From NCBI GenBank assembly GCA_029204225.1, contig CM055097.1, positions 38,805,106 to 38,869,105 on the forward strand: a stretch of 64,000 nucleotides of DNA, written 5' to 3'. Position 1 is the first letter of the stretch; each line of letters begins with the position of its first letter. The notes under the pieces were generated by a model. That model had not been told where the DNA came from. It did not search any database and saw only the letters and a program-made list of their open reading frames with translations. Shown in pieces: positions 1 to 11,497 of this stretch. The stretch is from Diphasiastrum complanatum. Lineage: Eukaryota > Streptophyta > Lycopodiopsida > Lycopodiales > Lycopodiaceae. Both the position numbers and the translations under genes were made by a program.

Positions 1-222
1 GACCAATTTACAAACTCACAAATTACCAGTTTACAAATGTTAAAAATCAGAAACTTCTGAGATCTCATCAAAAAACACTCTAAAAGAGCACTTTTTCATG
101 ATTTTTTAAGATCCCCTAGGAGATAGCTCTTGAAACTTGGTCAGTCACCAGATCTGACTTAGATGCATCCATGAAAATCTCTGCGCAAGTTCTAGATGGA
201 GGAATCACCATCTTTTAGAGTG

Positions 223-477
223 TGCGAGGGTTTCCAGAAGCTGAATTTTCAGAACCCTTGCAGAGCATCAAGATCAACTTACCAACCCTCACAAGGTGCC
301 TAAATGGAATTAGAGTAGTGAAATTAGCCTGCCTACATGGTCTGATCTTGAAAATCCAATCACAGAAAGAAGTTGTGCAAGAGATCACTTCCTGCAAGAG
401 TTGAACCCTCGCAGACAGCCTGAACCCTCGCAAAACCTTTGCGTAGCAGTCAAATCACCTTCTGAATTCTCGCAGAC
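223..477 (+). repeat. Degenerate AACCCTCGCA motif cluster upstream of coiled-coil ORF
   Basis: Five direct, imperfect copies of a motif close to GAACCCTCGCAGA lie near 253, 284, 403, 422 and 464, with one inverted copy near 223-233. They sit 100-350 bp upstream of a TATA-like box, so they may be U3 or enhancer-type repeats of the element that carries the following ORF. The repeats are seen directly; the role is inferred. Confidence 0.45.
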
Positions 478-580
478 TTCCTTGAGGTCTTAGAATTTTG
501 TGAAAAAGGTGCCTGCCAAAATTTGGGTGGAAATGAACAAGGGAAAGTGGATTTCCCCTAATATGCACTCTAAATTTTGC

Positions 581-589
581 TATATAAGG
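581..589 (+). promoter_or_regulatory. TATA box (TATATAAGG)
   Basis: TATATAAGG lies 17 bp before the first in-frame ATG of the coiled-coil ORF. The third family copy has the same box at 35,975-35,983 upstream of its own start. A TATA box this close to an ATG implies that transcription starts near or just after 606, so the true translation start may be further downstream. Confidence 0.55.
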
Positions 590-605
590 GCTGAATGCGA
601 GTCAT

Positions 606-2420
606 TTGTCAGCTTTTACACTGAAATTACCAAGTTCTCCATTTGCGACCAAACTTCCTACCAGCTATTATCCGATCATACTAAATCCTACCGCCCCAGA
701 TGGCATCAGGTCCAATGAGAACTTGATAGAAGATAATGACGACGATATTCCGCAAGTCGTCGGGGTCGATACAACACAAGCCCCTATTAATGCCAGTGTA
801 CCGGCTGCTCCCACAGACCTAACGACGATGTACCAGACTCTGGAAAAATACATCCTGGATGCGGTAGCAGCCAAAGCCATTCTGGAAAGTAGGGTACTAC
901 ACCTGGCGATGAGTAACACACAGCTGCGAGCATACCTCACCAAGCTGCAGCACGAACTGATTCTAATGCAACAACATGAACGAGAAGGGCACCAGGAGAT
1001 TGCCAAGCTGCAGCAGAAGGAGGAGGGCCTCAACAAATATATCCAAAGCCTCTCCAAAGCGCTGACAGAGGCCTCTACAAAGGTGAAAGAGCTTCAATCT
1101 GAAGAGTTTCAATGGCTTGCTCCCATCCAGACGCAACTAAACCTTTTGGAAGCAGAGAATACGTGCCTGGGGATGGATGTCAAAGCCCTATAAGATGAAA
1201 AGCTCGTCTGGTTAGCTCAACTTGCACCAGACTCAAGGCCGCTTTCTCAATCAGAAATGAATCTTCTTCGGCATCAGGTGCAGGTTTATAGCCAGACCTT
1301 AAACAGCTACCAGACAGAGTTCAACAAATATCGGACAAGCGCAACTCACCAGCTCGCCCAAGCCAAGCAAGCCCTCAAGGCATGCCAAAAATTCATGGAC
1401 ATGAAGGCCCAGCCCACCCCCATGGTAGTTCCACTACCACTGATTTTTGATGCTGCACAGGCCAGTACCAGCCAAGAGCAAAGCCAACAGGCAGCAGGGG
1501 GATTTAACCAAGATCAAGGGTTTGAAGGCCAAGATCAAGGGCAAACAGATACGGCTGTTGAGACGCGAGACTAGGGCCAAGGTGCAGATATCAGCCAAAG
1601 CCAAGACACATCATCCAGAGGTTCGCGCATGATATCTGCCAGCCGGTCCTTTCAAAGACCCAAGTCCGTGGAGGAGAAAATCAACATATTCCTATCAAAG
1701 TATTTCCACGAGTCATCAAGAGGCGGCTGGCAGATATTGTTTTCAGCTCAAACCATAAAGGGCAAAGAACTGCAAGCATTACCCACCCTCCAACCACAAC
1801 TAGAGTGGTGTCAGCCGTTGTTCGAAAGAGACCCTGCGGCCATCAGGACCTACATGACGAGTCCACAACAAATACGGGTGAACGCGCACTTCCTGCCATG
1901 TACACAAAGATCCAAACGGGCGGAATGCGGCACCCCTCTGGACAAGATCACACTTCAGAATTTTAATTGGCCGATCATACAATCAGAATATGGGTGGACT
2001 ACGGATGTAGATGCCAGAAGGGCTCTCACTGCATTTGCAACCCATTATATGAATTGCCCTGATCCAAAAGTCCGTGCGACAGCCACTTACACCCGAGACT
2101 TAGAACATCTAATGGGGATTGAGACTAAATGGGACAATTTTCTCCCATCCATATTCTTTGATGTTAATAAGGTACCTTCTGACAAAGTCAAAGATCAGCT
2201 GCCAATCGCTCGTGTGTATTACCGAGCTGCGCTTCTGGGCGATCCATGGACATGCAGATTCCAAACATGGGTCGACCAAGATTGGCTGCGAGGAGTCCAC
2301 AAGTCCCTTCACATGTCCAAGGACTTGAAGAAACTGGACTGCCTCAACTTTACGGAGGACGTCACCACCCTACCTGATCTAGCAAAGGCGGGCGAAGAAA
2401 ATGCTCTACTAAACCAGTAG
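606..2420 (+). pseudogene. Coiled-coil ORF family, copy 1 (unknown function, two in-frame stops)
   Basis: One reading frame runs from 606 to 2420 (about 604 codons), broken only by TAA at 1191-1193 and TAG at 1572-1574. The N-terminal half is rich in Q, L, E and K with heptad-like spacing (residues ~75-310), suggesting a long coiled coil. A Gln/Gly-rich linker follows (~275-330). The C-terminal ~260 residues form a compact domain with IKGKE-like, NWPII and DQLPIARVYYRAA motifs. The same motifs recur in the decayed copy at 36.3-38.8 kb and the coiled coil recurs at 9.2-9.66 kb, so this is a dispersed repeat family and not a unique gene. The 3' flank looks like a polypurine tract plus LTR, so I infer an ORF carried by a non-autonomous or accessory-ORF LTR element. 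I recognise no known family. The start is uncertain, because 606 lies very near the TATA box. Confidence 0.6.
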
Positions 2421-3010
2421 AGTGCCAAGGGACCGGCACTACTTCAGGCCGTGGGTCCTATTGGGGGTATTCCCAACAAAGTGTAAATAAATAAAATCAT
2501 CCAATAAAATGTGTTGCTAGGGCATGACATCCTGCGTGTATAAGCCCATGGCCCAATGAGCACACAAGTGAAGTTGTAAATAAAATAATAGACTTGGGCC
2601 CTTTGTAATTAAAATAAAACTTGAGGCCCAAAGTCAATTCTAGACTTAGAGTTTACTTTTTAGAGTTGGGTCCAATTTTGGACTCACATGAATCTTGTGA
2701 TTTCCAATGTACTTTTTGTGGACCCTTGGATCAAGTTGGGTCCAAGATGATGGATAGGATCAATGTGAATATTAGCCAATAGGATTGAGGGGCAAGGGCC
2801 TTTCCCATTTTATAAAAAGACACCATTTGTACACTATTTTCATGCTTAATAGAGAGGAGGAGACTCTACCATTTTGAGAGCTCAAGCATTCTCATTTGCT
2901 AATCAATCTTGCTTATGCTATTGTTGTGATTGCTTGTTATTTTCATTTCCCATGCTTTTTGGTTATGCTAGTTAAGGTTTTTCCATAAGCAATGACATTG
3001 AGCATTTGAG
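2421..3010 (+). repeat. 3' flank of copy 1, LTR-like, with CCAAT and TATA boxes
   Basis: After the ORF stop there is a G-run (near 2461) and then an AT-rich stretch. A 'gcgtgtataagccca' block near 2535 is shared with the third copy (38,930-38,945). A CCAAT box near 2775 precedes TATAAAAA at 2811-2818, and a TATAAAAG box occurs in the matching position at 39,198. Similar 3' flanks after two family copies suggest the 3' LTR of a retroelement. LTR ends and a target duplication could not be fixed. Confidence 0.45.
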
Positions 3011-3022
3011 CTAACCTCCATC

Positions 3023-3127
<105 letters not shown>

Positions 3128-3159
3128 TCCTCTCCTTTTCTATCCCTTTCCTTCACCCA

Positions 3160-3510
3160 AATCATGATGAATGTTAGTGTAGAGGAGTAGAGTTAAGGGA
3201 GAGTAGTGTTAGTGGTGAATAGAGTTAGGAAGGAAGTAGGAAACTAACTAAATCTAGCATCTATGCATAGTTAGGTACCTATCCAATGATCTAACCCTTG
3301 TTGACAGGTGGGAGGGCTATACTACGCAAGATCTTCGACCCTGCAGCTAGAAGATCCTGAAGAATTAAGTATAGTGCAGATCTTGTTCTACATGCTACTG
3401 ATTGAAACCATTGCTTCTTGAAGTCTGTTTTCTTGTTGATGGTTGATTGTCTGAATGCTTGGCCTCCTGGATCTGCTAGCTTCTCGACTATGTCAGAATA
3501 TGACAGGGTG
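3160..3510 (-). other. Unassigned DNA, then LTR family A leader
   Basis: No coding region is seen. The last ~200 bases abut a primer-binding site and so should be the untranslated leader of a minus-strand copia element whose coding part is missing here. The left limit of the leader is not visible. Confidence 0.4.
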
Positions 3511-3522
3511 GCTCTGATACCA
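3511..3522 (-). promoter_or_regulatory. Primer-binding site, tRNA-iMet type (LTR family A)
   Basis: On the minus strand this reads TGGTATCAGAGC, the standard copia primer site complementary to initiator-Met tRNA. It lies one base from the LTR end at 3524, so 3524-5315 is the 5' LTR of a minus-strand element. Confidence 0.85.
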
Positions 3523-3523
3523 C

Positions 3524-5315
3524 TGTTGGGAGTCGTGCATTGCTCCGATACGACTGATGAGAATCGTGAGAAGAAAATTCACGAAACATTCACGACTCTC
3601 TTTCGAGATTTGGATGGAGTTCAAATGCGTTCGCTGGGCACTGCCAGCTGAAACACTCCTACAATCCTCCAGAGAGTAGTCAGTTACGACTGATCTATGT
3701 TCATAAAATTAATACAGCATTCGACTTCATTTCAACCAAGGTGCGAAATTCTAAAGGAACAAGAAAACTCAGACATACAAAAATAAAACAACATAAGCAT
3801 TCAACATCCAAGATCAAACACAATCAAAAAAATAATCTATATTGATTTTTCTTTGATTTTTTCAGGGGGCACTTTATGATAAATTTTACAGTTTTTAGGA
3901 CAATAATGATTGTATTTTACAATCATAGAGAGTCAACACATCATTTTTTAGTGAGAGCGGCCTCACACGTGTGGAGTACTGTCCACTGTACGGCCTACAC
4001 CTGAAACAACAAGTACAATGATACTAGATAGCAATCATAACTAAAAATCACAAGACAAATGATAGAAACCTCACAAAAGTGTAGAGTGCAAAAGTCTCAT
4101 CAATCTTCTTAGCAAAATGATGATCCTTTTATGAATCAAGTACATCCATGAGTTTGGTACAGTCCAGCAGGCCTTCACATGTGTGAAGAGTGCCACATCA
4201 CTCAGATCTATCCATTTGATCCATCCTTGATCCTTATCCAATAGTTGACCTTCTAGAATATGACTAAAATCCAAAAAGCTAGTCTCCTAGAATATAGAAA
4301 TATTCCCTACAAAATAGGATCTAAGGAAAATGGTCAACTCTTATCTTCTAGTACTATATACACACGTGTGAACATCCACTTGCCATGTGGGAGCATTTAC
4401 TCATGCACATGCAAGGACAAGCTAATTTGTAGGTGACTAGTCAACTTGACTAAAAACTAGTCATTTCATGTTCACACTAACTAGAATGATACAAAATCAA
4501 TTTGGATATATACAAACATGAAAAGTACATCCTTTCACACGTGGGAACAGGCTCCACACGTGTGAAATCAGATCATCAACATATTCTAATGTTTGATCAA
4601 TATTTACATGAACCAATGTCAAGTGAGAAGTGACAATTTTCAACACTGCATGTGAATCCACGCAGTGCGTTGGCGTGAGAGAAGCATGGCTCTCTCACGA
4701 ATAGTAGTCTCGCTTCACTAGCGGACAATTGGATCTTCTGATCCTAGACAGAATTATCTACTCGCATGCAGGCGGACCTTCTGTCTATGTTCATCTTGAT
4801 TGCTTACAAGCATCAGACTTCCTTTTTTTCTTACTTCTTTTACACTATGTGTATCCTGTTCTGATATATGTCAAGTATTATCCAGTAAGTATGGTCTCTC
4901 TATGTAAACATGAGATTAGAGTGATTAAACATCTACAGCTAATCGGGGTATTACAAGAGTGGCAATTAGCCACGACCTAGGAAGTATCTGTTGACGTCAT
5001 GTCATCAGGTCAGATCTCTGTACTTCTTGGTACTTGCATGATCTCTGGTGGTACTCCTTGGAGCGCGAGGACAGAACGGGTTTTGTTTCCACTGTTGGTT
5101 TCGCTTACCTCATCTGCCTTTCTCTCTTGCTGGACTGCAAAGGAATCTCATTCATGGATCCTTCGTGTTCGCGAACCATTCGTCTTCGTTGACTTTCGTG
5201 TTCGCGAAACTTTTCATGTTTCATGTCTCCAGATGTTCGAGTTCGCGAACATCTTCATCAGGTGAAGGGCTGAAAGCTAGCAAGGCTTTGTAATCAGAAA
5301 CACTTTGTTTCTTCA
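3524..5315 (-). mobile_element. LTR of copia family A, copy 1 (full ends, with an insertion)
   Basis: The plus strand reads TGTTGGGAG...TTTCTTCA, so the LTR has TG/CA ends. Three other copies in the window (8270-8634, 11,498-12,354, 14,744-15,645) share its blocks. Copy 1 alone keeps the ~85 bases next to the primer site (the U5 end). It is about 900 bp longer than its relatives because another LTR is inserted at ~3870-4645. The part near 5167-5250 contains three GTTCGCGAAC-like palindromes. Confidence 0.8.
3870..4645 (-). mobile_element. Solo LTR nested in LTR family A
   Basis: This block is absent from the other family A LTRs and ends in TTTTCAACA, like the LTRs of the 17-33 kb array (...TTTTTAACA). 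It carries several CACACGTGTG palindromes (near 3965, 4360, 4535 and 4555) and a GTAC-rich hairpin region, as in other copia LTRs here. No internal coding sequence accompanies it. The left end is approximate and I could not fix a target duplication. Confidence 0.5.
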
Positions 5316-6180
5316 TGCATGATGCATGAATGTTTGAAGTATTGCTTCTCATTATAAACTTCTGTCTATGTAATTGCGCAAGTAACCCAACAATGCTTCC
5401 ATAGCAACTCAATAAGCAAACTAGTTTTCTCTTTGCTTGATTGCTTGAGGTTTTTACAACAACCACACTGAGATTATACATTTCTTTCCAGTACATTATG
5501 ATCTCTTGAGAAAGGAACACATGCTAGCAACCATATACATCTTTTGCTCATACATAGTAGTACTACTACTAGATACACTTTTATCAAACCTTAATATACT
5601 TACTCTCTATTCTAAACTATAGTTATGCAATTGATAACATAGATATCTTGTCTTCAATTACTCTACTTAGCCATGTAATTGCTGTGAGGTTTTTCTACTA
5701 GTTGTAATTCTTTCATGATAATCTCTTGCAGTGTACATTTCCAGAGCTTTACTCTTATCTTTTGATAATAGCAAAGTTTATACCGATCACATGTATGATA
5801 CCACTCAAGCTCTTATGGAACTAACTATAATATCATCATTTTTTTCATACTGGCTATGATTAAGTATACTAAACGTGATTAAAAGCCTCCTTATATCTTA
5901 ACTGGCACTCTTATGTTTTTTTGCTCATCAATAAGCCTTGTTGTGGTAATAGAAACGATAGTACCGAATATATCATGGCATCATCTTCTCAAGATTACAC
6001 TGCCACTAGGTATGAGATTAATTTTTTTTTAAAACTTTTTTCAGCATCTCGACTTTATCAAAAAAATTACAAAAACGAGTATTCTACCTATTATCACTCT
6101 TCCTTCAAATGAAGCTTTCTTGTTGTCTTAAACAATGTGTTTCAATTGATCTTTAAACTAACCCAATAAATTAAAATGTA
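5316..6180. other. Unassigned AT-rich DNA
   Basis: No gene, RNA or element recognised. The only ORF (5921-6112, 63 aa) has no recognisable motif. Confidence 0.6.
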
Positions 6181-6205
6181 CCCATCTTTGACTTACTATA
6201 CTCTT

Positions 6206-6610
6206 GGATTGCATGAATTTGCGCAAGGGTTACTATAGTTACTGATGTTAGAATGGCATGGATTTGCCCTAACACATTCATTGAGACTCTACATGTCATT
6301 GACTCTTTACTTGTATATGTAAAACATGGTAATTAAAAGTAGTAATCGAGCTTGAACATCCTTTGGAAAGCATGGATATGCTCAAGGGGTTTGACACCAT
6401 CCCATGACTCTTTTATGGGTCCACGGGTTAGCATAGCATGGATTTGCTCTGATACCGTTGCACGTGTACCCCTGCTCAACTTTTTAAATATTCTTGTAAA
6501 GCCAATTTGCATATGTTTAGTAAGCATCCTTTCATTTATCTGATTTGTAATAAGGAATAACTACTAATATGGTCTAATGCTTGTTACAGTGATCAGCATG
6601 GCTTTTGCCC
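6206..6610 (+). repeat. Dispersed GGCATGGATTTGCCC-like motif, five copies
   Basis: Variants of GGCATGGATTTGCYC occur near 6206, 6255, 6369, 6435 and 6594. The same motif occurs near 52,009, 52,163 and 52,230, just downstream of a Penelope-like RT relic. The spacing is irregular (49-159 bp). This is a shared repeat family; its function is unknown. Confidence 0.5.
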
Positions 6611-7662
<1,052 letters not shown>

Positions 7663-8112
7663 AAAAAACCTAGAAATTGCCAATATTGCAACAAACCTGG
7701 TCATTGGGAGTGGGAGTGCTTCAAGAAACAAAAGAAGTTAGCACAACGGAAAGGAAAATGGCAGGTAGGCAATTATGCTGATGAACATCAATTAGATGAT
7801 GATCAATACAAGGATGATATAGGTGAGAGCTCAAACTTTTTCATTACAGTACTAATGACAAGCGATGAAGCCAAAGATACCTGGTACATCGACAATGGAG
7901 CATCCAAGCACATGACTTCAAGGAAGGAGTGGTTTTCACAGTTCAAAGAAATCCAAAATGGTTATGAAGTTGGACAAGTGATGGCCAATTGTTACCCATC
8001 AAAGGATTTGAGTGATACTAGTGAAGCTAGCAATGATCGGGTTGTCATCAATGATATTCTATTGATCCTGTGTGTTGGCGCTTGTCTCTCCAACATCATA
8101 CATGCTTTCTAG
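7663..8112 (+). pseudogene. Copia gag zinc knuckle and protease fragment
   Basis: The open frame encodes a CCHC zinc knuckle (CQYCNKPGHWEWEC, first Cys codon at 7678). About 55 residues later comes the protease active-site segment WYIDNGASKHMTS. The family motif is D-S/T-G, so Asn replaces the usual Ser. The frame then loses similarity to protease within ~50 residues and ends at 8112. Gag N-terminus, integrase and RT are absent. It lies on the opposite strand to the neighbouring family A pieces, so it is a separate fragment. Confidence 0.7.
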
Positions 8113-8269
8113 ATTCCTAGCATCGTCCTTCTTCAACATTTTCTTTTCTTTATCAGTGAGGAGGCCTAAATATACCGCTATGTAACTGAACTGTGCTTCC
8201 CAGGGTCTCGCTAACTAAGGCTTTTTCATGGCTTTCAGAAACACTTGATAAGAAATTTCTGCTAGGTCA

Positions 8270-8634
8270 CAAATTACAAGAGTGGCAGATTAGCCATGAC
8301 CTAGAGTATATCTACTGACATCATGTTATCAAATCAGATATCTGTACTTCTGGGTACTTGCATGATCCTTTTTTTTTGGAGTGTGAGGGCAGAAAAGGTG
8401 TTGCGACAATTTTTGTGTTGTTTTTGAGTCATTTGACTTTTTCGTCATCAGACTTTCTCCTGTTGTACCTCAAAAAATTCTCTTTCATGAATCTTTCATG
8501 TTCATGTCTTCTCGTCAGGGTGTTGCGAACATTTTCGCTTCGTGTCTTTTGACTTTCACGTTCGCGAACATTTTTGTCAGGCAGAGGGCTGAAAGCTAGC
8601 AAAGCTTCGATAATAGAAACGTTTTGTTTCTTCA
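8270..8634 (-). mobile_element. LTR of copia family A, copy 2 (partial)
   Basis: Matches the right third of the 3524-5315 LTR, ending TTTCTTCA at 8634, and is directly followed by the minus-strand PPT and RNase H. It is therefore the remains of a 3' LTR. The outer part is lost; the left edge near 8270 is approximate. Confidence 0.65.
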
Positions 8635-9195
8635 GCTCCCTCTCAAGCTTGACGACTCCAAGACTACTCCTCTGTCTCTCAAAAAGTCCTCTGTCTAGGG
8701 CCTTTGTGAAGATGTCAGCAACCATGTCTTTCATTCCAATGAAGGTGGTCTGCAGCATCTTCTTCTCAATCCGATCCCCAATCAAGTGGTACTTGATCGC
8801 GATGTGTTCCGTTCTTGAGTGGAACACATGATCTTTCGTTAGATGTATTGCAGATGTGGTATCCATATGCAAGACCAGAGGCTCATTCCCTGTTTTGCCC
8901 ATTTGTCCAGGAACTGCCTGAGCCAAATTATTTCATTGGCCATCTTTGCTCATACAGCGTACTCTGCTTAATAGGATGATTGAGCCACAACAGTCTGCTT
9001 ATTTCAGACCTAGAGAACTTCCGCTCCTGACGCGATGGTGCATCCTCCTGAGATGCTTTTACAATAATATTTGAGGGATGCCCAGCTAGCATCATTGTAG
9101 GAAAGCATGTTGAGCCCTGCATCACGAAAATAACCTATCAGCTTCCTGTAAGGTGTGAGCTTCAAGCGCATAGCCGATCTTGGGACAGAGAACAC
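8635..9195 (-). pseudogene. Copia RNase H end of pol (family A)
   Basis: Read on the minus strand it begins with FRDAGLNMLSYNDASWASL-like sequence, passes DTTSAIHLTKDHVFHSRTEHI and MVADIFTKALDR, and ends at a polypurine tract (GAGAGGGAG) against the LTR. These are the usual RNase H landmarks: a first Asp region, the 'H.R.KHI' stretch and the 'AD.FTK' C-terminus. Frame shifts separate its first and second halves near 8930. RT and everything upstream is missing; similarity stops abruptly at ~9195, where coiled-coil family sequence begins on the other strand. Confidence 0.75.
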
Positions 9196-9229
9196 ACTGA
9201 TTAGCCAAAAGGTTATTTAGTTAAACCAT

Positions 9230-9658
9230 GAGTTAAAGATTGCCAGACAACATGAGGCAAAATCTTAAACTGAGCTAAAGAAGGCCAACCAGTCTACCCA
9301 ACGACTAGAAGATTACGTGACCAGTCTTTAGAATGCACTTCTAACAACACAAGACAAGGTTGACAAGGCAACCCAAGATTCAAAACAACAGGTCTTGTTG
9401 CTGGCAGGTCAATTGGACTTAGCGGAATTGGAACGCAAACGACTTCAAGGTGAATTGGACACAACCACCCTTAAATGCAATTTCTACTTGCAGACCCAAG
9501 TGCGTGATCGTCTAATCACACCGGACAAAATCAGTTACTTGTTCCAAAAAGTGGAAACCTATCGTACTACACTGGCGGGGTTTCAAGAAAATTTTGATAG
9601 ACTCAAAAGGATGGCAACCACTGAGCTTGGCAAGGCAAAGGCAGATCCACAAGGTTGA
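9230..9658 (+). pseudogene. Coiled-coil ORF family, copy 2 (coiled-coil part only)
   Basis: An open frame at 9395-9658 and interrupted sequence from ~9230 encode a heptad-rich stretch. It aligns with residues ~115-255 of the copy at 606-2420: the LNHEL/LQHEL start, the 'SL.ALT...KV' middle and the 'YRTTLAGFQENFDRLK...ELGKAKA' end all match. The N-terminal and C-terminal domains are absent. It is cut on the left by RNase H sequence and on the right by a solo-LTR-like block. Confidence 0.55.
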
Positions 9659-10288
9659 TTGTGTGCTTGTTGAACAATCTATTAGATACTAGTCAATATA
9701 AAACAAGATCTAGTTTAGCAGCTTGATAGAAAACAAGTAGAGACAATAAAAAACTTGATCATAAACTATAATCTAAGTTCTCACATGTGAAGATCAGGCT
9801 GTAGTACAGCCTATAGACAGATTTTGAAGTGTGCCAAGGCTTAGTTACATTGGAATCAAACACAATCACCATACATAGAGAGAAAATCCGAGTTTCTCCT
9901 TGAGGCTCCAAAAAGTTACTATCTTCTCACTATGGAAAATGGAAATACATAGTAAAAGACACTTCCTTTGCAAATTTAGGTGAAAATCCAAAATTTAATA
10001 AGGAAGTAGACTCAACTCTCTTGTCCTACAGTGAAAACCCTAGCTTAGATCCAAGAGTCATACTTGGTAGGTGCCTAATAGGTACAAATCTCATCATAAA
10101 TCATGGTCTAGATCCTACAAAGTAGGAATCACTACCAAATGGACACAACCACTCCTCTTGACATGTGGCCTACATTAGGTGTGGATTGACAAGTGGCACT
10201 TTGGCCATTCAAGTGTCTAACAAAAAATATTTACAAAATATACAATATTCTACATGGCTAGATTTGCCGATGTAGGCAATTTTTCACA
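9655..10288 (-). mobile_element. Degenerate solo LTR
   Basis: Ends TTTTTCACA at 10,288 and contains TCTCACATGTGAAG near 9780, followed by a GTAGTAC hairpin region. That arrangement matches the palindrome-plus-GTAC region of the array LTR. No associated internal sequence is present. It separates a coiled-coil fragment from a copia gag fragment. The left end is approximate. Confidence 0.45.
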
Positions 10289-10760
10289 CCAATAAGCAGT
10301 AGTCCAAGAAGAAGAACTTCAAGGATAAGAAGACAAAGATTGAGCAGTCTAATTCAATGCAACAACAGTAGCAACACAGTCAACAACAACCAGACAAGAC
10401 CAAACTCTTTTACAGATACTACAAGGGATCTAATCACGACATCAAGGAATGTCTTATCCTCAGACACAATGAAGCGAGAAAGAAGATGCAGCAGCACCAA
10501 GAAGGAGGCTTTGACTCTGTCAGAAATTCCCAAGAAGATGAGAAGGTGCTGATGGTACAAGATCAACCAAGTAGAGATGCCTATGTCACTGGTATTTTGA
10601 TTCAGGTGCTTCACAACACATGACACCATGTAAGAACCTATTTTCAAAACTCACAACAACAACTATATTCTCTAACTCTGAGAGATACTGTGAGACCAGT
10701 TTTGGTTGTAAGATTTTTGTTGGAGTATCTTCATGCATCTCATTATTCTTCTAATGCTCA
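10289..10760 (+). pseudogene. Copia gag zinc-knuckle and protease fragment
   Basis: Across frame shifts it encodes a zinc-knuckle-like stretch (LFYRYYKGSNHDIKEC, with the first two Cys replaced by Tyr). An acidic/Gln-rich linker and a protease-like FRCFTTHDTM/DSGAS-region sequence near 10,595-10,640 follow. The knuckle could not bind zinc normally. Similarity ends just before LTR C, which is on the opposite strand, so the two pieces were brought together by rearrangement or nested insertion. Confidence 0.5.
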
Positions 10761-10769
10761 TTTTCTTAT

Positions 10770-11160
10770 ATAGTTGTTGGATGATCTTGTGTTATTCTAT
10801 TTTACAATTACAAGATCATTAGTAGCTATTTAATTGATCAATAGATCGGTTATTGATGGAGCGTGAAGATGTAAATAGGCTATACAAGAAATCTTGTGTA
10901 AATCTGCAGTTGGTCACATTATTTATAAAACCATTTTAGTGTCTCAGCTTTTGGCTTTCGAGATATGAATAGTGTTGCATTCCTCACAAGAATTTTGGTG
11001 CTCCATTGCTTCGAAAGTTAAATAGGACACTTTGTTGAATTCCTCAAAAATGCGAACTATTCAAAAAATAGTTCATTTCTATAGACTGCTTTGAGAGAGT
11101 AATTACATGAGTGAATTGGAGGGCAGTTAGGATGAGTAGGAGAAATATTAAACTCTAACA
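10770..11160 (-). mobile_element. LTR C (3' LTR of a third copia family, approximate)
   Basis: The right end, AACTCTAACA at 11,160, lies directly against a minus-strand polypurine tract (AAGGGAGAG) and RNase H, which fixes it as a 3' LTR start. The left end is not clear (TG candidates near 10,719 and 10,775). Confidence 0.5.
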
Positions 11161-11497
11161 CTCTCCCTTAAGCTTACTACTATGAATCTGAACTAAAATT
11201 GAGTTTTAATATATCTACTAAAGTAGAATGTTTATCTCTTGACAATTCTTTGTCAAAATGTCAGCCAACATTCTGTCTATATGACAATAACTTAGTATAA
11301 CATCTTTATTCTAAACTTTCGCTCTAAGAAAATGGAATTGAGCTTCTATATACTTAGTTCTTGTATGAGTTCGTGGGTTTAGAGATAGAGCTATGCAACT
11401 CTGATTGTTGCATTGGAGTATAGTTGGACCTGATGACAAATATGCAGTCACAGTCGTGAAAGTGAAATAGTCAAGAAGGCAAAGCCAATGATTCAAT
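11161..11497 (-). pseudogene. Copia RNase H C-terminus (family C)
   Basis: The minus strand encodes ILQCNNQSCIALSLNP, RTKYIEAQFHFLR and a following MLADILTK segment, the C-terminal half of copia RNase H, ending at the polypurine tract beside LTR C. The rest of pol is missing: at 11,498 it joins LTR A copy 3 directly, in the same orientation. Confidence 0.7.

Noticed and set aside
668-1057. 129-aa minus-strand ORF
   Set aside because: Antisense to the coiled coil of copy 1; Cys/Arg-rich as expected from reverse reading of Gln/Leu codons.
3545-3590. Hammerhead-ribozyme-like CTGATGA...GAAAC in LTR A
   Set aside because: The sequences next to CTGATGA and GAAAC do not pair as stem II. The nearby TCGTGA/TCACGA hairpin is offset from where it would have to be.
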